Assembly: GCA_009774235.1 (NCBI GenBank)
Contig: VSNJ01000137.1
Span: 1 to 11,141, forward strand
DNA length: 11,141 nucleotides
Direction of reading: 5' to 3'
From: Lachnospiraceae bacterium
Lineage (GTDB): Bacteria; Bacillota; Clostridia; Lachnospirales; Lachnospiraceae
Below, one piece after another: positions 1 to 6,622 of this stretch (its first letter is position 1; each line of letters begins with the position of its first letter). The translations under genes and the position numbers were made by a program. The notes under the pieces are model-generated. The model worked only from the letters and a program-made list of their open reading frames with translations, was not told the origin of the DNA and made no database searches.

Positions 1-78
<78 letters not shown>

Positions 79-146
79 AAATTTGTTCCGCTCATTTTTA
101 TAAGCTTTTCCGTTTTACTGATGCAAATATAAACTCGCATCCTGTA

Positions 147-174
147 TATTCTTATGCATGTGTTTATAAGAATA
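147..174 (-). other. Hairpin in the rRNA leader, proximal to 16S
   Basis: The arms 147-155 and 166-174 are perfect 9-base inverted repeats (TATTCTTAT / ATAAGAATA) around a 10-base loop. It lies about 70 bases upstream of the 16S 5' end. No U-run follows on the minus strand, so it is not an intrinsic terminator. A role in folding or processing of the pre-rRNA leader is inferred. Confidence 0.5.
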
Positions 175-178
175 CTTT

Positions 179-219
179 AAAATTCTCTAGCAATATACAT
201 TGCTTTACTTTAGAATTTT
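179..219 (-). other. Two-part hairpin in the rRNA leader
   Basis: An outer 8-base stem (179-186 with 212-219, AAAATTCT / AGAATTTT) encloses an inner 6-base stem (189-194 with 199-204, AGCAAT / ATTGCT) with a 4-base loop. The two stems are separated by an asymmetric internal loop. It sits in the transcribed leader of the rRNA operon, just upstream of the hairpin at 147-174. A function in rRNA maturation or antitermination is possible but not shown by the sequence. Confidence 0.5.
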
Positions 220-233
220 CAGGGTTGTTTTAC

Positions 234-251
234 TGTTCAGTTATCAAGGTT
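234..251 (-). promoter_or_regulatory. Possible boxA-like leader element of the rRNA operon
   Basis: The minus strand reads AACCTTGATAACTGAACA. This resembles the CCTTGAAAACTG-type element that recurs in rRNA leaders and spacers of Firmicutes and is compared with the antitermination boxA. It lies about 45-60 bases downstream of the predicted transcription start. The assignment rests on motif similarity from memory only. Confidence 0.3.
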
Positions 252-299
252 CTGGACTGGCAACTAATGCCTGTCCTTTGTTATACACTAACATTCGTT

Positions 300-328
300 A
301 TTATACTTCTTTTGTAACATCTTGTCAA
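300..328 (-). promoter_or_regulatory. Perfect consensus housekeeping promoter of the rRNA operon
   Basis: On the minus strand, a perfect -35 TTGACA (323-328) is separated by exactly 17 bases from a perfect -10 TATAAT (300-305). Transcription should start near 293, giving a leader of about 215 bases before 16S. Upstream of the -35 (329-360) the minus strand is A-rich, which would suit an UP element. The first 11 bases, TTGACAAGATG, are identical to those of the tRNA-Ser promoter. No terminator is visible between the tRNA and this promoter, so it may be the second of two tandem promoters for the operon. Confidence 0.93.
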
Positions 329-373
329 CACTTTTTTTTATTTTATTATAATTTTTATGTTTAAGATGTACAA

Positions 374-461
374 CGGAGAAAGAGGGATTTGAACCCTCGC
401 GCCGCGCAAACGACCTACACCCTTAGCAGGGGCGCCTCTTCAGCCTCTTGAGTATTTCTCC
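374..461 (-). tRNA. tRNA-Ser, anticodon GCU
   Basis: An 88-base type II tRNA. The 7-base-pair acceptor stem is GGAGAAA (455-461) with TTTCTCC (375-381), and the discriminator base is G (374), as usual for serine tRNAs. The anticodon stem is CGCCC/GGGTG with one G-T pair, and the loop CTGCTAA carries anticodon GCU (425-427). A long variable arm of about 19 bases precedes the T arm, whose stem is GAGGG/CCCTC and loop TTCAAAT. The 3' CCA is not encoded (TTG follows), so it must be added enzymatically. It reads AGC/AGU codons. It has its own strong promoter upstream, and no terminator separates it from the rRNA operon downstream. Confidence 0.97.
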
Positions 462-494
462 AGTATTTGGCACTATTGCCGCCGAACAAAGACT

Positions 495-553
495 ATTCTA
501 ACAATATTATTGCATCTTGTCAATCTTTTTTTTCATTTTTTTTAATTTTTTTT
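495..553 (-). promoter_or_regulatory. Strong tRNA-Ser promoter with three phased A-tracts
   Basis: The minus strand has a perfect -35 TTGACA (518-523), a 17-base spacer and a -10 TAGAAT (495-500, one mismatch). Two bases upstream of the -35 begin three runs of exactly eight A (526-533, 536-543, 546-553), separated by two bases each and thus repeating every 10 bases. A-tracts phased at the helical repeat bend DNA, and A-rich DNA at this position acts as an UP element for the RNA polymerase alpha subunit. High, growth-rate-linked expression of the tRNA is inferred. Confidence 0.9.
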
Positions 554-620
554 CAAATAGCCTCTAAATAAGCAAATTTACCTATCCAGACTGGCATTTT
601 AAATTAAAAGTATATCTATA

Positions 621-1172
621 TTATACACTATGTACTCCATTTGATACATCATTATACAAATTATTTTTTTTATTATCTATTACTACTATTACAGGAAATT
701 TTTCAACTTCAAGTTTTCTTATTGCTTCTGTTCCTAAATCATCATACGCAATAACTTCTGCTTTCTTTATACATTTAGATAATAATGCACCGGCACCTCC
801 TATTGCAGCAAAATATACAGCATTATTTTTATTCATAGATTCTATTACCTCTTCTGAACGTTTCCCTTTTCCAATCATACCTTTTAATCCATTTTCCAAT
901 AAAAGAGGTGTATATTTATCCATTCTGCTGCTTGTAGTAGGACCTGCTGAACCAATAACCTGTCCTTCTCTTGCTGGTGATGGACCTAAATAGTAAATAA
1001 TATTATTTTCTAGTTCAAATGGTATTTCATTCCCTTGTATCAGTGATTCATATAATCTTTTATGAGCAGCATCCCTTGCAGTATATATAGTTCCAGTTAT
1101 ATATACATAATCTCCTACAGATAATTCTTCCACTACTTTATCTGATATAGGAGCTGTTATATATTTCTCCAT
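621..1172 (-). CDS. Class I fumarate hydratase, beta subunit
   Basis: The 183-residue protein matches the beta (C-terminal) half of Fe-S dependent fumarate/tartrate hydratases. Visible motifs are ITGTIYTARDAAHKR (residues 25-39), GSAGPTTSSRMDKY (74-87), GKGKR (101-105), YFAAIGGAGALL (119-130) and the EAIRKLEVEKFPVIV segment near 149-163. With the alpha subunit it forms an enzyme interconverting fumarate and L-malate in the cytoplasm; in an anaerobe this serves a partial TCA branch. The start is supported by GGAGG seven bases upstream of the ATG. It begins 18 bases after the alpha-subunit stop, so the two are co-transcribed. An L(+)-tartrate dehydratase beta subunit is a close paralogue and cannot be excluded by sequence alone. 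No convincing intrinsic terminator follows. Confidence 0.9.
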   Translation of the reverse strand: MEKYITAPISDKVVEELSVGDYVYITGTIYTARDAAHKRLYESLIQGNEIPFELENNIIYYLGPSPAREGQVIGSAGPTTSSRMDKYTPLLLENGLKGMIGKGKRSEEVIESMNKNNAVYFAAIGGAGALLSKCIKKAEVIAYDDLGTEAIRKLEVEKFPVIVVIDNKKNNLYNDVSNGVHSV

Positions 1173-1190
1173 TATAAAACCTCCTAATTA

Positions 1191-2033
1191 CTATATAATC
1201 CTTGTTTTATGCCTGTTTACATGACAGCACATATTCACTGCCACTGGAAGACCTGCTATATGTGTTGGGTACACTTCAATATTAACACCAAGTGCAGTTG
1301 TACTTCCTCCAAGACCACCAGGTCCTATTCCAAGCTGGTTTATCTTTTCAAGCATCTCATCTTCAAGCTGGCTTACATAACTAATACTATTGCGTAAATT
1401 AATATCCCTTATAAGTGCTTTCTTTGCAAGCAGGGCACACTTTTCAAATGTACCACCAATACCAACCCCTATAACAACTGGCGGGCATGCATTAGGTCCT
1501 GCTAGTTTAACTGTTTCTATAATTACATTTTTCACACCCTCTATCCCATCAGATGGTTTTAACATATAAACCCTGCTCATATTTTCACTTCCAAAACCTT
1601 TTGGTGCAACTGTAATTTTAACCTTATCACCAGGTACAATTTCATAATGTATTATACCTGGTGTATTATCATTTGTATTTTCACGTATTATAGGGTCACT
1701 CACCACTGATTTTCTTAAATACCCTTCATCATAACCCTGTCTTATCCCTTCATTAACTGCATCTTCTATTGCACATCCTTCTATATGTACATCCTGGCCT
1801 ATTTCTAAAAATACTACAGCCATGCCAGTATCCTGGCAGACTGGAATATTTTCATTTTCAGCAATATCCATATTCTTCTTCAACTGTTCAAGTATTTTCT
1901 TTCCTGTCTGCCCCTTCTCGGCAGATGTAGCCTCTATAATACTGCCTTTTATATCATCAGAAAGCATATAGTTTGCTTCTATACACATTTCTTTAATATT
2001 TTTTGTAATTATATCTGCCAGAACATTTCTCAT
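1191..2033 (-). CDS. Class I fumarate hydratase, alpha subunit ([4Fe-4S])
   Basis: The 280-residue protein is the alpha subunit of the two-subunit class I fumarate hydratase. Likely cluster-ligand cysteines are C66 in PVCQDTGM, C183 in GPNACPPVVIGVGIGG and C269 or C270 in VNMCCHVNRH. The GPGGLGGSTTALGVNIE segment (237-253) is typical of the family. The enzyme hydrates fumarate to L-malate reversibly and its cluster is oxygen-sensitive, which fits an anaerobe. The ATG overlaps the gyrA stop as ATGA. The strong Shine-Dalgarno GGAGGAG (2039-2045), five bases upstream, lies inside the last codons of gyrA. Translational coupling to gyrA is therefore likely. A tartrate dehydratase alpha subunit is the main alternative. 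Confidence 0.92.
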   Translation of the reverse strand: MRNVLADIITKNIKEMCIEANYMLSDDIKGSIIEATSAEKGQTGKKILEQLKKNMDIAENENIPVCQDTGMAVVFLEIGQDVHIEGCAIEDAVNEGIRQGYDEGYLRKSVVSDPIIRENTNDNTPGIIHYEIVPGDKVKITVAPKGFGSENMSRVYMLKPSDGIEGVKNVIIETVKLAGPNACPPVVIGVGIGGTFEKCALLAKKALIRDINLRNSISYVSQLEDEMLEKINQLGIGPGGLGGSTTALGVNIEVYPTHIAGLPVAVNMCCHVNRHKTRII

Positions 2034-4516
2034 TCTTTCTCCTCCCCAGGTTCTGCATCTTCTTCTGGAATTGTATCACGCACTCTTGTCATACTTGCAA
2101 CAACAATATCTTTCTTTGCAGAATCCATGTCAATAAGCTTTACACCAGATGTTATACGTCCAAGAATTGAAACTTCCTTTACCATAAGTTGTATAATTAT
2201 TCCTTCAGTATTTATAATCATTACTTCATTTTCTTCATTTATTGCTTTCGCTGCAACAACATTACCAGTTTTTTCAGTAATTTTATAACATTTAATTCCT
2301 TTGCCTCCACGGTGTTGTACAGGAAATTCATCTATTCTGGTACGTTTGCCCATTCCAAATTCAGACACAAAAAGCAAATAATCACCCTGGGTATTTAACT
2401 GCATTGCAACTATTTCATCATCATATGACAAGTTCATGCCTATTACACCCATTGATGTCCTGCCTGTAGCCCTTACATCTTTCTCATTAAACCTTATACA
2501 CTGGCCATGTTTAGTTACCATAATTATATCCATTGAATCATTAGTAACTTTTACTTCTATAAGTTCATCATCATCCCTCAAATTTATTGCCTGTAGACCA
2601 GACTTCCTTATATTTTTATATTCACTTATAAGTGTCTTTTTGACTAATCCTTTCTTTGTTGCTGTAAACAAATATGTTTCATCATCAAATTCACTCATTG
2701 TAATCATTGCAGTAATTCTTTCTCCTGGCATAAGCTGGATAAGGTTAATTATAGCTGTCCCACGTGCTGTTCTGCCACTTTCAGGTATCTCATAAGCTTT
2801 TAGCCTATAAGAACGTCCAGTATTAGTAAAGAACATAATTTCATGGTGTGTAGTAGTCATAACCATATGTTCAATATAATCATCATCTATAGTCTGCATA
2901 CCTTTTATGCCTTTTCCTCCACGGTGCTGGCTTTTAAAATTATCAACTGACATACGCTTAATATAACCAAGCTTTGTCATAGTAATAATTGTATTTTGTT
3001 TTGTTACAAGGTCTTCAATAGATATATCATATTCATCATAACCTATAGATGTCCTTCTTTCATCACCATACTTATCACGTATTTCAGTAATTTCTTTCTT
3101 AATAACATCAAGAAGGACATTACGGTCTGAAAGTATTCTATTATATTCAGCTATTTTCTTCTGGAGTTCTGCATATTCACTTTCAATTTTTTCTCTTTCA
3201 AGTCCTGTCAATGCACGTAGACGCATATCAACTATTGCCTGTGCCTGTGCGTCAGTTAAAGAAAACCTTTCAATAAGCTTTTCCTTTGCTTGTGTTGTAT
3301 TTTTAGAAGAACGTATAATTGAAATAACTTCATCAATATTATCAAGTGCAACTAACAGGCCTTCTAAAATATGTGCCCTTTCTTCTGCTTTATTAAGCTC
3401 ATATTTTATACGGCGTGTCACTACTTCCTCCTGGTGTTTAAGATAAAACTTAAGCATCTGGAGTATATTCATAACAACAGGTTCCTGGTTAACAAGTGCA
3501 AGCATAATCACACCAAATGTATCCTGGAGCTGTGTATGCTTATACAGCTGGTTAAGAACAATATTAGGGTTTACATCCCTTCTAAGTTCAATACATATAC
3601 TCATTCCTTCCCTGTTTGTTTCATCACGCAAGTCAGTGATTCCATCAATTTTCTTATCACTGTGGAGCTCTGAAATCTTTTCAATAAGCTTAGCCTTATT
3701 AACCATATATGGAAGTTCAGTAACAACTATCCTGTTTTTGCCATTATCCATTGGTTCAATACTAGTTACTGCACGTACACGTATTTTACCCCTGCCTGTC
3801 CTGTATGCTTCTTCTATGCCCCTTGTACCAAGTATCTGTGCACCTGTTGGAAAATCAGGTCCTTTTATTATACTGCACACTTCTTCCATAGTTGTATCTA
3901 TATTTTCCTGTGTATTTTCAATAATCCTTACCACACCATCTATAACCTCCCTGAGATTGTGTGGAGGAATATTTGTAGCCATTCCCACTGCAATACCAGA
4001 AGTCCCATTTACAAGAAGGTTAGGAAATCTTGATGGAAGGACTACAGGCTCCTTTTCTGTTTCATCAAAGTTGGGAAGAAAATCTACAGTGTCCTTATTT
4101 ATATCAGCAAGCATTTCCATGGAGATTTTACTAAGTCTTGCTTCTGTGTAACGCATAGCAGCTGCACCATCACCATCCATAGAACCAAAATTACCATGCC
4201 CATCTACAAGAGGATAACGTGTTGACCATTCCTGGGCAAGATTTACCAGTGCACCATAAATAGAACTATCACCATGTGGATGGTATTTACCCATTGTATC
4301 ACCCACAATACGTGCACATTTACGGTGTGGCTTATCAGGTCCATTATTAAGTTCAATCATTGCATACATAATACGCCTTTGTACAGGCTTAAGACCATCC
4401 CTTACATCAGGAAGAGCTCTTGAAGCTATAACAGACATAGCATAATCTATGTATGATTCTTCCATAGTCTTTTTTAAATCAACTTCACTGATTTTGTCAA
4501 ATATATTTTCGTCCAT
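2030..4516 (-). CDS. gyrA: DNA gyrase subunit A
   Basis: The 828-residue breakage-reunion subunit of gyrase forms an A2B2 complex with GyrB and introduces negative supercoils. The winged-helix/tower part carries the catalytic tyrosine Y123 in AAAMRYTEARL. The quinolone region HPHGDSSIYG has S84 (E. coli S83) and G88 where E. coli has D87. The C-terminal beta-pinwheel carries the GyrA box QHRGGKG twice, at about 530-536 and 734-740, and ends in an acidic tail. I chose the ATG at 4516 rather than a GTG 33 bases upstream: the E. coli numbering then differs by just one, GGGGG stands 6 bases before the ATG, and the GTG has no ribosome site. It follows gyrB after 117 bases and overlaps the fumarase alpha gene by 4 bases. 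Confidence 0.97.
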   Translation of the reverse strand: MDENIFDKISEVDLKKTMEESYIDYAMSVIASRALPDVRDGLKPVQRRIMYAMIELNNGPDKPHRKCARIVGDTMGKYHPHGDSSIYGALVNLAQEWSTRYPLVDGHGNFGSMDGDGAAAMRYTEARLSKISMEMLADINKDTVDFLPNFDETEKEPVVLPSRFPNLLVNGTSGIAVGMATNIPPHNLREVIDGVVRIIENTQENIDTTMEEVCSIIKGPDFPTGAQILGTRGIEEAYRTGRGKIRVRAVTSIEPMDNGKNRIVVTELPYMVNKAKLIEKISELHSDKKIDGITDLRDETNREGMSICIELRRDVNPNIVLNQLYKHTQLQDTFGVIMLALVNQEPVVMNILQMLKFYLKHQEEVVTRRIKYELNKAEERAHILEGLLVALDNIDEVISIIRSSKNTTQAKEKLIERFSLTDAQAQAIVDMRLRALTGLEREKIESEYAELQKKIAEYNRILSDRNVLLDVIKKEITEIRDKYGDERRTSIGYDEYDISIEDLVTKQNTIITMTKLGYIKRMSVDNFKSQHRGGKGIKGMQTIDDDYIEHMVMTTTHHEIMFFTNTGRSYRLKAYEIPESGRTARGTAIINLIQLMPGERITAMITMSEFDDETYLFTATKKGLVKKTLISEYKNIRKSGLQAINLRDDDELIEVKVTNDSMDIIMVTKHGQCIRFNEKDVRATGRTSMGVIGMNLSYDDEIVAMQLNTQGDYLLFVSEFGMGKRTRIDEFPVQHRGGKGIKCYKITEKTGNVVAAKAINEENEVMIINTEGIIIQLMVKEVSILGRITSGVKLIDMDSAKKDIVVASMTRVRDTIPEEDAEPGEEKE

Positions 4517-4559
4517 ATTATTCCCCCATGCCTCATTTATCTGGCACACTAATAATGAT

Positions 4560-4588
4560 ATCTTAAACTGCCTCCTGCAGCCTTAGAT
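4560..4588 (-). promoter_or_regulatory. Strong hairpin in the gyrB-gyrA spacer with AGGAG in its loop
   Basis: On the minus strand, two 12-base arms (4577-4588 and 4560-4571) pair with only one A-A mismatch and two G-U pairs. They enclose the 5-base loop AGGAG, a Shine-Dalgarno core. The hairpin ends 43 bases before the gyrA ATG. The only U-run is within the 3' arm and no run follows, so it does not look like a standard terminator. It could be an mRNA processing or stability element separating gyrB from gyrA, or a protein or ribosome binding site; the role is inferred. Confidence 0.55.
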
Positions 4589-4633
4589 TCATTTTCCAGT
4601 CTATCTTAATTCCATAATACATATTCTGTATTA

Positions 4634-6556
4634 TTATATATCCAGATTTTTTACAAACTTTGCGTTAGCTTCAATAAATTCACGCCTTGGCTCCACCTTA
4701 TCACCCATAAGCGTATTAAACACTACATCTATCTCCGTTTCAGAATTCCTGTCTACATTTACACGCAGAAGTATCCTTTTCTCAGGGTCCATAGTAGTTT
4801 CCCACAACTGGTCAGCATCCATCTCTCCAAGTCCTTTATAACGCTGTATTTTATTATTACTATCACGTCCAATTTCTGTAAGTATCTGGTTTAATTCACT
4901 ATCATCATAAGCATACCTTACTGTATTATTTTTTTCAATTTTATATAATGGAGGCTGCGCAAGATAAACATGCCCCTGGCGTATAAGCTCAGGCATAAAT
5001 CTATATAAAAATGTAAGCATCAGCGTAGCTATATGTGCTCCATCTACATCAGCATCAGTCATAATAACAATCTTATTATAACGTAGTTTAGATATATCAA
5101 AATCATCACCAATACCTGTACCAAAAGCAGTAATCATAGCCTTTATCTCATTATTTACAAGAATTTTGTCAAGACGTGATTTCTCTACATTCAGAATTTT
5201 GCCCCTTAGAGGAAGTATTGCCTGTGTTGCCCTGTTTCTTGCTGTCTTGGCACTCCCTCCTGCAGAATCACCTTCAACTATATATATCTCACAATTCTTA
5301 GGGTCTTTATCACTACAATCTGCAAGTTTACCTGGAAGTGCTGTTCTGTCAAGCGCAGTTTTACGTCTTGTAAGGTCTCTTGCTTTACGTGCAGCATCCC
5401 TTGCACGCTGTGCAAGTATAGCCTTGTCACAAATCACCTTTGCTATGCCAGGGTTCTGCTCAAGAAAATAAGTCATCTGTTCCGTTACTACAGAATCAAC
5501 AGCACTTCTTGCCTCACTATTGCCAAGTTTCTGCTTTGTCTGGCCCTCAAACTGCGGTTCACTTATCTTTATGCTTATAATAGCAGCAATCCCTTCCCTT
5601 ATATCTTCACCTGAAAGGTTAGGCTCATTTTCTTTTAAAAGTTTATTCTTTCTTGCATAGTCATTAAAAGTTTTTGTAAGTGCATTTTTAAAACCAGCAA
5701 GATGTGTACCACCTTCAGGAGTTATAATATTATTAACAAAACTGTAAGTGCTGTCTTGATAGGAATCATTATGCTGCATTGCAACTTCTACATAAATATC
5801 ATTTCTCTGGCCTTCACAATAAATAACCTCTTCATACAAAGGATTTTGGCTCTTATTAAGATATTCAACGTATTCCTTAATCCCACCTTCGTAATGGAAA
5901 GTACGTATTTTAGGCTTTTCCTGTCTTTTATCAACAAGAGTTATCTTAAGTCCTTTTGTAAGAAAAGCTATTTCCCGTAAACGTTCCCTTAAAATTTCAA
6001 AATCAAATACTGTTTCCTCAAAAATCTCTTTATCTGGCAAAAATACTACTTCAGTTCCTGTTTTTGTAGTTTCACCTGTTTCTTTAAGCGGATACATTAC
6101 CTTTCCACGTTCATACCTCTGGTTATATTTCTTTCCATCCATATGCACTGTTACTTCAAGCCATTCAGAAAGTGCATTAACTACAGATGCACCTACTCCA
6201 TGGAGACCTCCTGAGACCTTATATCCTCCGCCTCCAAATTTCCCACCTGCATGAAGTATTGTAAATACCACCTCTACAGCAGACTTACCCGCTTTTTGGT
6301 TTATTCCTACAGGAATACCACGCCCATTGTCAACTACACAAATAGAATTACCCTCATTAATAATAACTTCTATCTCTGTACAATAACCTGCTAAAGCTTC
6401 ATCTACAGAATTATCTACAATTTCATACACAAGATGATGAAGTCCACGGGAGGAAGTACTTCCAATATACATGCCTGGCCTTTTACGTACTGCTTCCAGT
6501 CCTTTAAGAATTTGTATCTGGTCAGCTCCATATCCGCCATTAACTTCTGTTCCCAT
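4634..6556 (-). CDS. gyrB: DNA gyrase subunit B
   Basis: The 640-residue ATPase subunit of gyrase. The GHKL ATPase domain shows E45 and N49 in YEIVDNSVDEALAG, D76 in DNGRGIP, the GGLHGVGASVVNALS glycine loop (117-130) and K341 in QTKQKLGN. The TOPRIM metal-binding residues are E428 in EGDSAGGSAK and D501/D503 in DADVDGAHI; PLRGKILNVEKS (449-460) is the quinolone-associated segment. Length is typical for the short GyrB of Gram-positives. The residue aligned with E. coli R136, which contacts aminocoumarins, is M139. The ATG is preceded by GAGAGG five bases upstream. The gene lies between recF and gyrA, the normal origin-cluster position. The companion gyrA and the LRG/QTK motifs favour gyrase over topoisomerase IV subunit ParE. 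Confidence 0.97.
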   Translation of the reverse strand: MGTEVNGGYGADQIQILKGLEAVRKRPGMYIGSTSSRGLHHLVYEIVDNSVDEALAGYCTEIEVIINEGNSICVVDNGRGIPVGINQKAGKSAVEVVFTILHAGGKFGGGGYKVSGGLHGVGASVVNALSEWLEVTVHMDGKKYNQRYERGKVMYPLKETGETTKTGTEVVFLPDKEIFEETVFDFEILRERLREIAFLTKGLKITLVDKRQEKPKIRTFHYEGGIKEYVEYLNKSQNPLYEEVIYCEGQRNDIYVEVAMQHNDSYQDSTYSFVNNIITPEGGTHLAGFKNALTKTFNDYARKNKLLKENEPNLSGEDIREGIAAIISIKISEPQFEGQTKQKLGNSEARSAVDSVVTEQMTYFLEQNPGIAKVICDKAILAQRARDAARKARDLTRRKTALDRTALPGKLADCSDKDPKNCEIYIVEGDSAGGSAKTARNRATQAILPLRGKILNVEKSRLDKILVNNEIKAMITAFGTGIGDDFDISKLRYNKIVIMTDADVDGAHIATLMLTFLYRFMPELIRQGHVYLAQPPLYKIEKNNTVRYAYDDSELNQILTEIGRDSNNKIQRYKGLGEMDADQLWETTMDPEKRILLRVNVDRNSETEIDVVFNTLMGDKVEPRREFIEANAKFVKNLDI

Positions 6557-6573
6557 AATTACCTCTCATTTCC

Positions 6574-6620
6574 CGCACGCCTTTACAAAATACAAGCCTG
6601 GACGTGCGTATGCAAGCCTG
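6574..6620 (-). promoter_or_regulatory. GC-rich hairpin and repeat in the gyrB leader
   Basis: In the 66-base recF-gyrB spacer the minus strand can form a stem from CGCACG (6603-6608) and CGTGCG (6574-6579), extended by CC/GG with one bulged base. It lies just upstream of the gyrB ribosome site. The plus strand also carries a direct repeat CAAGCCTG at 6593-6600 and 6613-6620, exactly 20 bases apart. The element is clearly more GC-rich than its surroundings. A supercoiling- or regulator-sensitive control site for gyrB is an inference; no clear consensus promoter is visible here. Confidence 0.4.
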
Positions 6621-6622
6621 TA

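Noticed and set aside
524..620. Intrinsic terminator after the fumarase beta gene
   Set aside because: The T-runs are on the plus strand, so transcripts from the minus strand would carry A-runs; no stable GC-rich stem precedes a U-run. They fit a promoter element better.
3636..4151. Long plus-strand open frame (171 residues) inside gyrA, and similar frames opposite gyrB, dnaN and dnaA
   Set aside because: All lie antisense within strongly conserved genes and look like shadows of their codons; none has a supported start or family motif.
4517..4549. Longer gyrA form starting with GTG at 4549 (839 residues)
   Set aside because: There is no ribosome site at a proper distance, the extra residues MCQINEAWGNN are not family-like, and the ATG at 4516 gives numbering one off from E. 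coli and has GGGGG upstream.
4563..4592. Nine-codon leader peptide (MNLRLQEAV) spanning the hairpin before gyrA
   Set aside because: No ribosome site stands before its ATG and there is no attenuator-like terminator after it; chance is more likely.
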